A stretch of DNA of 64,000 bases from Mantamonas sphyraenae (GCA_026936335.1 JAPMXV010000043.1:1-64000); one strand, 5' to 3'. Shown: positions 9,356 through 19,713, counted from the stretch's first letter. Notes: generated from the letters alone by a model not told the origin. Translations and numbers: made by a program.

Positions 9356-12283
9356 ATGCAAACTTCCTCTCAACAACCCCCTTCCATCGCCCACCTCCTC
9401 ACCTCCCTGGGCGATGGAAACAAAAAGGTCCTCCCTCATCTCATGTACATCTTTGAGGACCTACAGTCGCGCAACGACCATCTCGACCGTGAACTCGCGC
9501 ACACCTCCCGCCTCCTCAAGGAATCCACCCACGAGTGCAACCGCCTGCGCACAGACCTCCAAACCGTAAACACAAAGACAGACAAGACCGCACGTCAGCT
9601 GCGCAACCAGCTCGCCCTTGCCCAGGAGCGCCTCAAACATCTCAGCCTCAAAAAGGACCACGTCATCGACAACGGCCAGCTCAAAGACATCAAGACCCTC
9701 GAGCTCGAACACCTCCGCGCAAAGGTCGAGCTCCTCGAGCAGATGGAATCCGGCTGGAAGGTCTCCATGGACCTCCTCGCCGAGGAACGCGACCGCGCAA
9801 ACGCCGTTGTCCTCGAGTGGGAGACCCGCCGCATGAACGACCGCGACGCCCAGTCCTCTTTCATTTCTTCGCTCGATCGCAAAATCCAGGCGTTTGAGCA
9901 GGAGCTCCACGATCTCGAGGCTGCCATCTCCGAACGCGTCGCCACCGAAGACCTGCGTCAGAACCGCGTCGACGACTTTCTCGCCTCCCTTACCAGTATC
10001 ACCAGAAACGCAAGCGTACGTTTGCCACCCCCGCCCATCCCAGACTGGCACACACTCATCCCCTCTGCCCGCCTCGAAAATCTCTCTCTCCTGCACACAC
10101 ACACACACACACAGGTCCCTCGTCCTCCCACAGACGAGCCCGTCACCTTTGCCTACTTGCGTGTTGCTCTTTCCGAGCCTCAGCAGTGGGCGTATCCCGA
10201 CCTCATGTTTGTTGCCTTGGGCGTGCTCGTCCGCTTTGTCCGCACCGTCGCCGCAGAGAATAACGGCTCCATCGTTTCCCACACCGCCAACTCCGACGTC
10301 TTTCTCATAGCCTTCTCAACCCCGACAGAGGCCCTCAACTTTGCCATGCGCATCCAGCTGGACATTGAATCCCAGCCCTGGCCAAAGCAGCCCCTCGTCC
10401 TGAACAACGACGCCACCGGCGCAGACTTCCAACACAAGCCCAAGCTCAGCGCCCCAAAGGCCTCCCACATCTCCCACTCCGCATCCGATGCTGCGCGCCA
10501 CACAAACTCCTCCGACCCGTCCTCCTCCACCTCCTCCACAACACGCTTTGGCGATCCCATCGAGTCCATCCACGAGTTTGAGCTACAAGGCAACCAAGAC
10601 GACCAGATGGAGTACGACGGCCTCCGTGTCGCCATTGGCATCCACACCAGTGACGCAAGTCAGTATATTGACGCTGTCACAGGCAACGTGTGCTACTACG
10701 GCGATGCCGTCACCGCCTGCGCACAGATTGCACGCCTCGCACACGGCGGCCAGATCCTCGCCAGTGCAGACACCATCCGTCTCGTCAAGAACCAACTCCA
10801 GTTCTTCTACCACAGCAGCGACATGCCTGCCATTTACCAGCTCGCCAGCCGCATGCACACACGCAATCTCGGCTCCTTCACGCTCGGCAAACGAAACGGC
10901 GACCCCATCATCCTCTCCACCGACCCTCCATCGGCCCTTTCCACCCTTTCCCTCGTTCAGGTCCTGCCCGAGGCCCTCTCCGACGAGGAATACCCTCCCG
11001 TCGACGATTCCCCTTCGGTGCTCAAACAGGACGCCACCGCCATCGCCTCTCTCATGCACAACGTCCGCAAGGAAAGCCAGCGCTTCACCGTCGACCTCAC
11101 CAACTTCCTAGGCTCAGTGGAAAAGTTTGGCACGCGTACAGTGCATCTCCGCGACGAGCTCGACCTCTCCAAGGACGTCACCCTCAGCTGGAAGCGCATT
11201 GCAGTCGCACAAGTCCGCGCCATGGTCCAGGAAAAGCAGGACATCGAGCAGCGCATGCGCGCACTCGAACGCAAAAACGTCTTTCTCCGCCAGGTTGTCG
11301 ATGGCCTCACCCACGCCGTCATTGCCTTTCGCAAGGGTGCACGCAAGAACGACGCCCTCCTCCTGCAGCTCGACAAGGTCAGCACAGACAACGCCAAGAT
11401 GAAGGACAACATCGTCACTCTCGACTCCAACCTACGCCAAGAGATGGACTTTAAGATCGTCATTGCCAAGTACTTGCAGGACCTCGGCAAGCGCCTCAAC
11501 AGCTACCACCAGCTCCTTGCCAACAAGAGCCCCACCTCCTTTGAGGCCGCTCTCAAGGTTCTCGAGCTCATTGGCGGCAAGATGCTCGAGGAGGACCTCA
11601 AAATCAAGTACACCCTCGACAAGCACCTCGACCGCTTCAGCAAGCTCCATCTCGACATCCGCCACTACGCAACCGTCATCACCCAGGCCAAAAAGGCCGG
11701 CCACTACGAGCTTGCCCAGGCCGCACGCGACGTAACCAAAATGATGAACAGCAGCAGCAGCAGTAGCAGCAGCAGCAGTGGTACCACCACCACCTCCTCC
11801 TCCTCCGCCACCGCCAACCCAAACACCGTCTCCTCCTCTCCGGCCCCCACCACCGCTTCCTCTTCATCATCCTCCTTCTCCGAACAACCCCCATCTTCTG
11901 ATCCTGTACAAACCACTGTCCCACTCCCCGAGATCCGCAAACACGCCTCTGCCGTAGCTGCACACCCTTCCTCCACCACCACTTCCCCCGCTACCTTTAC
12001 CCCCATTCTGGACTCTCCTGCCCAGTCTCCCCGCCAACGCCTGACTCAACACAGAGTTTCCCGTCAACATCACCCAACTCCTTCCACACATACCCCTGGC
12101 CGTCGCCACCGCGCCGCTTCCAACGCCTCCTCCAGCTCCGCGTCGGCCAACCACGTCAAGACGCTCGAGTTTGGATCCTTGTCCGCCCAAAAATCCCCTC
12201 GCAACCCCTCCCCTCGCACCACCCCACGCAACCATCGCCGCAACACCCATCAACGCATATCTGGAGGGTCCAATGCATTCTGA
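9356..12283 (+). CDS. Coiled-coil protein with degenerate class III nucleotide-cyclase-like domain
   Basis: Predicted to be 942 residues after removal of a 99-nt intron (10016-10114; donor GTACGT, acceptor a CA run ending ACAG). Retaining the intron also keeps the frame. Residues 40-215 form a long coiled coil. The middle resembles a class III adenylyl/guanylyl cyclase fold: FAYLRVA at strand 1, SDVFLIAF then TPTEALNFAM, and GLRVAIGIHT followed by GNVCYYGDAVTACAQIARLA and GGQILAS. The first metal-binding Asp of the family (FxDI) is Tyr here, so catalysis is doubtful. Another coiled coil follows (about 590-790), then a Ser/Thr/Pro tail. The start at 9356 is preferred to the in-frame ATG at 9284, which overlaps the NIPA stop. 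It converges with the next gene with 7 bp between stops. Confidence 0.82.
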   Translation: MQTSSQQPPSIAHLLTSLGDGNKKVLPHLMYIFEDLQSRNDHLDRELAHTSRLLKESTHECNRLRTDLQTVNTKTDKTARQLRNQLALAQERLKHLSLKKDHVIDNGQLKDIKTLELEHLRAKVELLEQMESGWKVSMDLLAEERDRANAVVLEWETRRMNDRDAQSSFISSLDRKIQAFEQELHDLEAAISERVATEDLRQNRVDDFLASLTSITRNASVRLPPPPIPDWHTLIPSARLENLSLLHTHTHTQVPRPPTDEPVTFAYLRVALSEPQQWAYPDLMFVALGVLVRFVRTVAAENNGSIVSHTANSDVFLIAFSTPTEALNFAMRIQLDIESQPWPKQPLVLNNDATGADFQHKPKLSAPKASHISHSASDAARHTNSSDPSSSTSSTTRFGDPIESIHEFELQGNQDDQMEYDGLRVAIGIHTSDASQYIDAVTGNVCYYGDAVTACAQIARLAHGGQILASADTIRLVKNQLQFFYHSSDMPAIYQLASRMHTRNLGSFTLGKRNGDPIILSTDPPSALSTLSLVQVLPEALSDEEYPPVDDSPSVLKQDATAIASLMHNVRKESQRFTVDLTNFLGSVEKFGTRTVHLRDELDLSKDVTLSWKRIAVAQVRAMVQEKQDIEQRMRALERKNVFLRQVVDGLTHAVIAFRKGARKNDALLLQLDKVSTDNAKMKDNIVTLDSNLRQEMDFKIVIAKYLQDLGKRLNSYHQLLANKSPTSFEAALKVLELIGGKMLEEDLKIKYTLDKHLDRFSKLHLDIRHYATVITQAKKAGHYELAQAARDVTKMMNSSSSSSSSSSGTTTTSSSSATANPNTVSSSPAPTTASSSSSSFSEQPPSSDPVQTTVPLPEIRKHASAVAAHPSSTTTSPATFTPILDSPAQSPRQRLTQHRVSRQHHPTPSTHTPGRRHRAASNASSSSASANHVKTLEFGSLSAQKSPRNPSPRTTPRNHRRNTHQRISGGSNAF

Positions 12284-12290
12284 TGTCTAT

Positions 12291-15200
12291 TCAAAACAGC
12301 TTGCCAACCTCTCGCTTGCTCTTCCACACCTGCACTGCCCACCACACCGCCACGCCCATCAATCCGACGCCCCACACCGAAAAAGTCACAATTGTGCCCA
12401 CCTCGGCACTCCACATCCCAATTGCAATCGTCAGCGCGCCAAACGACGTCACAAACGCCAGCGCATAGGACGTCGTACGCCACACGTTCACCCACCGGAT
12501 GTCCCGGCACGGCTGCGCACGCAAACACGCAATCGTCAGCGTGCCGTACACCACCGTCGTTACAAGCAGCGTCAACTGCACATACTGCGCATCCCCCAGA
12601 AAGATCGACAGCACCGTGATGCCCAGCTTCAGTGTGCGTTCAAACACCGCAAACGCCTCGATAAACAGGATGTCCCGCTTGCCCGACCGGTCGTTGATGA
12701 AAAACACCCCCACAAAGAACGCAGTCGTCACGTAGTAAGCCAACGCCGCCAGCGCCACTGCAGACAGCACTGCGTGGTTGCCTGTCCAGCACACAGGGTT
12801 TCCTTCCAGGTTGTCTGCCACGGGCGCCCTCGTGAAGCCTCTGTAGTTGCAGTCCACAACACGCAGCAGCGCACTGACAACCGGGATGAAGCAAGCATTC
12901 GGCAACAGTTTCACAAGCGAGTTGGGAACTGTCTTTGCAAAGTTGGGCGTTACAAACGGAAACTTGGCAAGCACATAGTCGTGGTATCGCGTCGCGTAGC
13001 TCAGTTTGCTCTTCTGATACCCCACTCCCGTACGTTCCCGCGCAAGCATCAGTTGCGAACCGCCCAGGTAGCTGGCAATCATCCACCACACAATCACCAC
13101 CACCAGCGCAACCACAAAGTTCGTCTCGGTCGTCGTGTCCACGCTGAAGCTCACGAAAAAGTCCGTGCCCACAACCATCGGCCGCGATACACTCGCCACA
13201 AACTGCTCTCGCGCAAACACAATCGCGTGCAGCTGCACAAACTCCACGAGAAGCTGCACCAGTGGCACCATGTTCGGTCCCAACTTGCGGATGTGTGTCC
13301 GCGGGTCCGACGCCTCCATGAACCGTTTGTCCTTTCGTGCAAGCCACACCACCCACACGGCAAGCAGGCCCAGCACAAGCACCGTGCTCACCACAAGTCC
13401 CACCGCTCGGTCAGACGTCGCTGCACTCGACGCCTCCAGCGCAAACGGCAGCACCCACGGCCCCACCACGCACAGAAACGTAAACACAAGCGCTGCCACC
13501 ACGTGGTTGCTCCGCGAGCTGTCCACAGGCACCTTGCTCTGGCGCATGTGCAGCATCAGAGCATCGCTCATGTTGACATGCTTTCGTTGCTGCATTGCCC
13601 GTCGGTGGCCACTCTTGCTAGCCTTCACAACGTGCCGTGCGCTCTGCAGCAGCCCCATCATCTTCCCCGCCTCTCCTACTGTCAGCGCACGGTCCAACGT
13701 CGCCCCTGCACCCGCATACTCCTGCGAGCGCTCCTGCGCACGCCCTTGCTTCTGCCGCGCACGCAACGCTTCCACATCCTCCCCCACCCCTTCTATGCCG
13801 CGTACGATGCGTGCGTTCTGCATATGTTCCGACCCGAGCTCGTGGCCCTTGTCCACATCCTTGCTGCCACTTGACTCTTCCTCCCTTTCCAAGCGCACGG
13901 CTTCGCCTCCGTCCGCTCCACCCGCATGGTGTGTCCCATGGTGATTCAGGCCCAGCAGTCCCAGCAACATGATGTACGGTGCAAACACCGCGTAAGGCAG
14001 CACCACGCACACAAAGTATTGCACGTACCGCCGCATCCACAACACCTTCCGCGACAACCCACTGCCTTCTCGGTGCCGTTCCAACACCTCCAGCGTGTCC
14101 AGCAGCGCGTCTCGTTGTCTGCCCAGCTGTTCGATGGCATCGCGCACCTGCAGGCCCACAATCATCGGCTTGCCCTTTCCGTGTGCGCTCTCGGGCAACA
14201 ACGCCACACTCTTCACCAGCCGCATCGTGCACGTCTCGCTCTCCACATCGTGGTGCAGGTACGCTCCCTTGCAGCACGGTCCACACACCTTGGCCACGGG
14301 CTTGCGCACGGCAAGCTCGCTCAGCTCCTTCTCCACGCTCTTCAGACTCTGCTTACACAGCTCCCGCGCAGTCAGCCCAAAGTGCGTCTCTGCGTTCAGC
14401 AACTCCTGCTTCCGCTCCCTCCCGTTCACCTTCTCCACATGCTGCAACAGCACATCCAACGCTTCCGCGCTTCCAAAGCACGCTGCGTCGTGCACAGGAT
14501 ACCATCCCAAGTCGTCCGCCACATCATACTGGCCTCCCATCCAAAGGATCTGCTGCACGTTGCTCGCCACCCCATGTGCGGCTGCAATGTGGCACGCCGT
14601 ACGTCCTAGCGGGTCTGCTTGCAGCCCCACTCCCGATCGGTTCAGCTCCCCTCGCAGCTCGCTCAGCGTCATTCCTTGCATGCGCAACGTGTTCAGGTCA
14701 AACCGCCGCTCCAGCAGTCTGTGCACTCCCGTGCGCACGATGTCCCGTCTCACAGAGTTCTTGGTGTCCGCTGCCGTCGCAAACGGATCCACAGAGTACG
14801 AGTGAAGCTCGTTCATGATCCGCTTGTCCACGCGGTACTTCAGGCCCAGTTCGTATGCGCTCAGCCCGTTCGATGTGTGCATCAGTGCATTCTGCTTCGC
14901 CACCCGCAACAGATACACCACAAGCGACACCTTGTTGCTTGCCACCGCTTGATGCAAGAACGACACCCGGTGCTCGTCCAGCTCGCCCACACGTGTCAAA
15001 AACCCTCCCGGGTGCGTGTGCGGCCACAACACCCGCAGCACAATGTGAAACGCCAGCGTGTACCCCTTGTCTGCACACTGTCGCAGAAGACCTACCACCC
15101 ACGCGTGCTTCACCTCGCTTGCGTCCACTGCCTCTTCGCGCACCTGTGCCAGATTCTTTGCCAGGCTCTTCCACGGCGCATTGTCGTACAACAGCATGCG

Positions 15201-18173
15201 AATCAGATGCGCCTCCGCACGTGTGCACTCATTGTACGAATTCACAACATGGACAGCCGTCTCCTCCACCTCGTGCCACGCTCGCTTTCCCGCCTCCGCC
15301 TCCGCCTCCGCCTCCATACACCGCATTTGCGGCATCATGTTGTAAAACAACGTCGTCGACACGCCTTCCACGTAGTCCAACCCCACCGTCAGCTGTGGAT
15401 GCTCCTCTCGCAGACGCGACACAAGCCCGTATCCCACCTCGTTCCCGCTCACATCCAATCGCTGCAGGTGCTTCTTGCTCCCACGCACCCCGCGCACAAC
15501 CTCTCGCCTCACATCTGCCTTGTCAAAATGCCCATTCACCACAAACCGCATGCGCAACGTCTCCAGCCGCTTGCTGTTGGCCACGCCCTCAAAAAGCACG
15601 CGTGTCCCGCCGCCCACAAACGTGCACTGCGACACATCCAGTGTGTGCACGCTCGTGCTCTCCTTCAGCATTGTTGCCACCCCTTGGCCACACATCACCG
15701 TGCCGCGCACGTACACCTCTCCCAGTTGCGCCATGTTGCCCAACTGTTTGAATACCCCCTCCTCCAGCGTCTCGTTTGCCGTATTGCCCATGCTATGCGA
15801 CATGTCCAGCGCGCGTACACTCTTGTTGCTCCGCGCCACCTCCCGCAGCAGCGTGCTCGTCTCTGCGTCCGCATCGCGCCACAGATACTCGTTGTTTGCC
15901 ACACTCAGCCGTTCCACCACACACGACGGCGCCGCAAGCGCACGCAGCAGTGCGTGCAAGTGCGCCGTCGACAAGTTGCACCCGTCCAGACTCACCTCTT
16001 TCAGTGTCCCGCATGCAAGCTCCATCGCTGCCGCAAACTCCTCCAATTCCTCCTCCGCTCCAATGCCCTTGTTGTCGTTCGCCCGCAACGTCTCCAGTAC
16101 ACTCCCGTCCCCTCGGCTTTCCAGCATCTCTCGCACCATGCTCGCCGTCATCCCGTTGCCCGACATGTCCAGCACTCGCAGCGTGCGATTGTACGCCATC
16201 ACCTCGCACAGCGCTTCCCTCAACCAACCGTCCGCATCGTCCGCATCAATCTCCTCATCCTCCCTCTCTGCCTCCACAGACACGCGCACATCCTCCACAC
16301 TCGTCTCGCCACATCTCGCCACGTCCTCCACCGTCATGTTGTACCCTAGGTTCAGGGTGTGCAGCTGGTTGTGCATCGGGAGCCGCCCGTCCGTTGCCGC
16401 CGCTTCCTCCACCTCCTGCGCGTCCGTTTCGTCCACAAACGTGCTCATGTTTTCATACGGCCGCACATACGTATCCCATGCGCGCTTCACCTTGCGAGCG
16501 TATGCCATCTCTGCCGGCCTCCCTGCAAGCGTACGCAGCACGTGGCCCATCCCGCGCACTGACAGCCTGTTTCGTGACACGTCCAGCTCCTGCAGAGACG
16601 GGTGCATCCTTAGCATCGGCTGCAGCATTACCACACAGCCTTCGGGCGCATCCACCCCTCGCAGCACCAGTGAACGAAACTGCGCACGCGTCGGCAGCTT
16701 CTTGAGCAGGTCTCCCACAGAATCGCTCTCCAGCTGCACCTGCTCCAGCCGCAGCTCACGCACCTGGTTGTGGTACACCGCAGAAATCACCTTGTCCATC
16801 TCGTACCCGTCCAGTGTGCTATCCGTGATCCGCAGCACGTGCACCTCTTCCGAATCCTTCAGCTGCCCCGTCAGCCGATCCAGCGTGTCTCCGCTCACCT
16901 CGCCCAGGTGTGGCAGGTGCACATGATCCATCACAGGTGCTGCCACAAGCAGACGTGTGATCGTGTCGTACAGCTGGTCATAGTCGTAGATCGACACGTC
17001 TTCATGCGCTCCCGACAACAGCTGCACACGTTCCAGCGTGCGGTTCTTTGCCAGGAATTTGCGCAGCCTCTCTCGCGTACGCGACGCAAACACGTTTTGG
17101 TGCAGCAGCAGCGTGCGCAGCGCCTTGTTCTCTTCCAGCGCCGCCAGTCGTGCCACTCCTGCGTCGTCCAAAGAGTTGTGCGACAAGTCCAGCGTCACCA
17201 GCCCTGGACACGCTTGCGCCACCGTTTCCAGCACCTCGTTTGCGTCCCGGATGCTGTTGTGCGACATGTCCACACTCTGCAGTGCCGGGCACTTGGCCAA
17301 CGTCCCCACCACGCTCTCAAACACTGCCGTTCCGTTGCGCAGGCTGCACCCGCTCACATCATAGTGCATCAGTCTCGGGCTCGCCAACGTCAGAGCTGGC
17401 ATCGCAGATCCGTGTAGCGACAGTGTGTGCACCTCGCTAAGTTCTACCGCGTTGCAAAGCCGCTCCAACGCGTACCGCCCTTGAGGAAACGCAACCACGT
17501 TTGTCAGGCGCAGCACTCGCAGCGGCGACTGCTTTGCCTCCAGCAGGTGTCCAATCGACGACAACATGTGCGATGTCACTCGTACCTTGTCCAAAACAAT
17601 GGTTGACAGCGTGCTCGACTGCGACGCCGCCGAGAGGGCGGCGTCCAGCATGTCAGCGTCTTCAGGCTCCCCTTCGATGTGCAGCACTCGAACGTGCGCA
17701 GACGCCCCAATCACATGCGTGATCTTTGACAACAGATGCGGGTCGTCGTGGCTGTTGTAGCTAGAGCTCATCGAAAAGTGGTTCGTCCCCGACGCCAGCG
17801 GGACACGAAAGTCCAAGTTGACCCTCGTCAACACCGGCGCAAACATGCTGCTGCTCCCAATCCCTCCACCTGCCCTGCTCCCACCTCCACTTCCACCTCC
17901 ACTCCCTCCGCTTCTCACGCTCCGCCCGTTGCTCTTGCCGCTTTGTGGCGTGCGTGGCGTTTGCGAAAGTAGAAATTGGACGTGCGGCGAAGCCAACGAC
18001 TCCACAGACGACCCCTCTCTCCCGCCTCGCTCCACCCCTGTCCCTGTCCTTGGCCCGACCCCTCCTGCGCTTGAACCTGCTCGTTCGCTTATAATCTCAA
18101 TGCGATGCAACGCAGAATCTTCCTCCGGTGCTTCCGGCAGCCGCAGGAACGACGAGGCGCTGCTGCTGCTCAT
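12291..18173 (-). CDS. Giant LRR - ankyrin - multipass membrane protein
   Basis: A 1960-residue open frame with no intron. After a Gly/Ser-rich start, residues of about 150-940 hold many leucine-rich repeats of the ribonuclease-inhibitor type (for example LQSVDMSHNSIRDAN, LVTLDLSHNSLDDAG, LQELDVSRNRLS, LRVLDMSGNGMT). Ankyrin-like repeats follow at about 1070-1330 (GRTACHIAAAHGVASN, WYPVHDAACFGSAEALDVLL). The last 550 residues contain about nine or ten hydrophobic segments, starting with YFVCVVLPYAVFAPYIMLLG and ending with a Trp/Val-rich helix near the C-terminus. The layout (cytosolic sensor domains followed by a channel-like region) suggests a membrane sensor or channel, but I cannot place the membrane part in a named family. 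The start MSSSSASS at 18173 is preferred to an in-frame ATG at 18233 that overlaps the neighbour. Confidence 0.88.
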   Translation of the reverse strand: MSSSSASSFLRLPEAPEEDSALHRIEIISERAGSSAGGVGPRTGTGVERGGREGSSVESLASPHVQFLLSQTPRTPQSGKSNGRSVRSGGSGGGSGGGSRAGGGIGSSSMFAPVLTRVNLDFRVPLASGTNHFSMSSSYNSHDDPHLLSKITHVIGASAHVRVLHIEGEPEDADMLDAALSAASQSSTLSTIVLDKVRVTSHMLSSIGHLLEAKQSPLRVLRLTNVVAFPQGRYALERLCNAVELSEVHTLSLHGSAMPALTLASPRLMHYDVSGCSLRNGTAVFESVVGTLAKCPALQSVDMSHNSIRDANEVLETVAQACPGLVTLDLSHNSLDDAGVARLAALEENKALRTLLLHQNVFASRTRERLRKFLAKNRTLERVQLLSGAHEDVSIYDYDQLYDTITRLLVAAPVMDHVHLPHLGEVSGDTLDRLTGQLKDSEEVHVLRITDSTLDGYEMDKVISAVYHNQVRELRLEQVQLESDSVGDLLKKLPTRAQFRSLVLRGVDAPEGCVVMLQPMLRMHPSLQELDVSRNRLSVRGMGHVLRTLAGRPAEMAYARKVKRAWDTYVRPYENMSTFVDETDAQEVEEAAATDGRLPMHNQLHTLNLGYNMTVEDVARCGETSVEDVRVSVEAEREDEEIDADDADGWLREALCEVMAYNRTLRVLDMSGNGMTASMVREMLESRGDGSVLETLRANDNKGIGAEEELEEFAAAMELACGTLKEVSLDGCNLSTAHLHALLRALAAPSCVVERLSVANNEYLWRDADAETSTLLREVARSNKSVRALDMSHSMGNTANETLEEGVFKQLGNMAQLGEVYVRGTVMCGQGVATMLKESTSVHTLDVSQCTFVGGGTRVLFEGVANSKRLETLRMRFVVNGHFDKADVRREVVRGVRGSKKHLQRLDVSGNEVGYGLVSRLREEHPQLTVGLDYVEGVSTTLFYNMMPQMRCMEAEAEAEAGKRAWHEVEETAVHVVNSYNECTRAEAHLIRMLLYDNAPWKSLAKNLAQVREEAVDASEVKHAWVVGLLRQCADKGYTLAFHIVLRVLWPHTHPGGFLTRVGELDEHRVSFLHQAVASNKVSLVVYLLRVAKQNALMHTSNGLSAYELGLKYRVDKRIMNELHSYSVDPFATAADTKNSVRRDIVRTGVHRLLERRFDLNTLRMQGMTLSELRGELNRSGVGLQADPLGRTACHIAAAHGVASNVQQILWMGGQYDVADDLGWYPVHDAACFGSAEALDVLLQHVEKVNGRERKQELLNAETHFGLTARELCKQSLKSVEKELSELAVRKPVAKVCGPCCKGAYLHHDVESETCTMRLVKSVALLPESAHGKGKPMIVGLQVRDAIEQLGRQRDALLDTLEVLERHREGSGLSRKVLWMRRYVQYFVCVVLPYAVFAPYIMLLGLLGLNHHGTHHAGGADGGEAVRLEREEESSGSKDVDKGHELGSEHMQNARIVRGIEGVGEDVEALRARQKQGRAQERSQEYAGAGATLDRALTVGEAGKMMGLLQSARHVVKASKSGHRRAMQQRKHVNMSDALMLHMRQSKVPVDSSRSNHVVAALVFTFLCVVGPWVLPFALEASSAATSDRAVGLVVSTVLVLGLLAVWVVWLARKDKRFMEASDPRTHIRKLGPNMVPLVQLLVEFVQLHAIVFAREQFVASVSRPMVVGTDFFVSFSVDTTTETNFVVALVVVIVWWMIASYLGGSQLMLARERTGVGYQKSKLSYATRYHDYVLAKFPFVTPNFAKTVPNSLVKLLPNACFIPVVSALLRVVDCNYRGFTRAPVADNLEGNPVCWTGNHAVLSAVALAALAYYVTTAFFVGVFFINDRSGKRDILFIEAFAVFERTLKLGITVLSIFLGDAQYVQLTLLVTTVVYGTLTIACLRAQPCRDIRWVNVWRTTSYALAFVTSFGALTIAIGMWSAEVGTIVTFSVWGVGLMGVAVWWAVQVWKSKREVGKLF

Positions 18174-18231
18174 AACAAACTGAAACTTTTCCCTTGCTGG
18201 CCGCCGCGCCCCACTCCGCCCACAGCAACAC

Positions 18232-19713
18232 ATGACCCACTCCCGTTACTCTTCCCTTGCGCTGTGTTTCCTCGTGCTGGCCATCCCTCTCCTTCAAGCT
18301 CCTCCCGCCGTAGCCCAAGGCGACCAGGCCCAACCCGACCGTGTCATCCACGTCCAGCTCAACGGCGTGCCCACCATCCTCAACGAGCTCACAAACACGT
18401 CTGCACCGGCGCAGCCCCAGTCTGTCACCCTCACCTCTGCTACCTCCACCGTCGCCGAACTCCTCTCCCTTGTCGAGGCCCACTTCCCCAAGCTCCGTCC
18501 GCTCCGCGCTGCCACTCTCTATACTCCCCAGGGCAACCCCGTTGAGAACGCACACGTGTCTCAGCTCAAGAACAACGATCTTCTCTACCTTCTCCAGGAG
18601 AGCGAGCAGTTCATGTGGCCTGCTCCTCGTGTGGGACACAAAAGTGCTCGCTTCGTTTCCGCTCTTCCCGCGCCGTCACAGAGGTTTACGCCGGCCCCTG
18701 ACCCACTCACACCCTTCCGTACACACATTTTCCCCTTCAAAACAGTCCCCCTCGGTGCACCTCACCCTTCCCTCAATCTCACGGGCATGGATGACCTCCA
18801 GCTCACCGTGGTCAGCACCTCGCCCCGTGTCTTTCTTGTCGACAAACTCCTCACCGCAGACGAGTGCGACCTCCTCATCAAACTCGCCGAGCCCAACATC
18901 ACCACCCAGGTCGAGGACGAGGAGCCGTCCGTGTGGATGGATATGGAGTCTCACCCCATTTTTGACGCCATCGAACGCCGCCTCCGCCACGTCACTCGCG
19001 TCCCCTACGCCGAGAAGAGCGGCGAAGACGTGCAGGTGGCTCGGTACAACTCCACCCGCGTGTACGAGCACCGTTACGACGCCACCGACGACCAAAGCGA
19101 CGATGGATACAACAGGTACATCTCGGCCGTCCTCTTTCTCAACTCGGTTGCGGCCGGAGGCGAGACCGTGTTCCCCTTTGCCAACGGCAACAAGTTCAAT
19201 GACAACTACACAGATTGCAACCAAGGTCTCAAGGTGCGTCCTCGCAAGGGAGCCGCCCTCCTCGTCTACAACCTCAATGCCGGCGGCGTCGTCGATGGAG
19301 AACTCGACCTCGCCTCCCTCCGAGGCGAATGCCCGCCCACCCAGGGGTTCAAGTATGTCGCCAACAAGTTCATTTGGAACCACCCAGATCCGGACGACAG
19401 CGAAAGCGAGCTCAGCGACGACGACGACGCTGCCTCGGCTTCGGCCTCTGCCAGCGAACTCAGCGGAGAGGACGATGACGCTGCCGACCTCAGCGCAAGC
19501 GCAAGCAGTGGCGAAGAAGAACGCGATGACGATGCAGACGACACACAAGGCGCTCCTCGCTCAGCCGGACGTCAACAAGACGATGACGAGAGCGAAGGCG
19601 ACGAGGAGGACGACGGCGACGACGACGGTTCAGGTTCCGCCTCCGACGACGACCACAACGACGCACAGGATAGCCAGGATGCAAAGGACAACAATGCAAA
19701 GACCGAGCAGTGA
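18232..19713 (+). CDS. Secretory prolyl-4-hydroxylase homologue lacking Fe ligands (predicted pseudoenzyme)
   Basis: 493 residues with an N-terminal signal peptide (hydrophobic core LALCFLVLAIPLLQA, cleavage near AVAQG). A prolyl 4-hydroxylase alpha-type 2-oxoglutarate/Fe(II) oxygenase domain covers about 190-390. Family landmarks are clear: LLTADECDLLIKLAEP, SAVLFLNSVAAGGETVFPFANG, GLKVRPRKGAALLVYN, and the Lys of QGFKYVANKFIW that binds 2-oxoglutarate. The iron-binding HxD should sit in a YEPHxD-like stretch. Here the sequence is YEHRYD, so Arg occupies the His position. The distal His (SLHxGCP in the family) is Arg in SLRGECP. Loss of both His ligands predicts no hydroxylase activity. The C-terminal 100 residues are Asp/Glu/Ser-rich, and no KDEL-type ER retention signal is present. 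Its start codon lies 58 bp from that of the divergent LRR gene. Confidence 0.9.
   Translation: MTHSRYSSLALCFLVLAIPLLQAPPAVAQGDQAQPDRVIHVQLNGVPTILNELTNTSAPAQPQSVTLTSATSTVAELLSLVEAHFPKLRPLRAATLYTPQGNPVENAHVSQLKNNDLLYLLQESEQFMWPAPRVGHKSARFVSALPAPSQRFTPAPDPLTPFRTHIFPFKTVPLGAPHPSLNLTGMDDLQLTVVSTSPRVFLVDKLLTADECDLLIKLAEPNITTQVEDEEPSVWMDMESHPIFDAIERRLRHVTRVPYAEKSGEDVQVARYNSTRVYEHRYDATDDQSDDGYNRYISAVLFLNSVAAGGETVFPFANGNKFNDNYTDCNQGLKVRPRKGAALLVYNLNAGGVVDGELDLASLRGECPPTQGFKYVANKFIWNHPDPDDSESELSDDDDAASASASASELSGEDDDAADLSASASSGEEERDDDADDTQGAPRSAGRQQDDDESEGDEEDDGDDDGSGSASDDDHNDAQDSQDAKDNNAKTEQ

Noticed and set aside
12171-16349. Long His/Arg-rich plus-strand frames (12171-13874, 14619-16349)
   Set aside because: Antisense of the LRR-ankyrin membrane protein. 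They have no motif, and composition is explained by codon bias.
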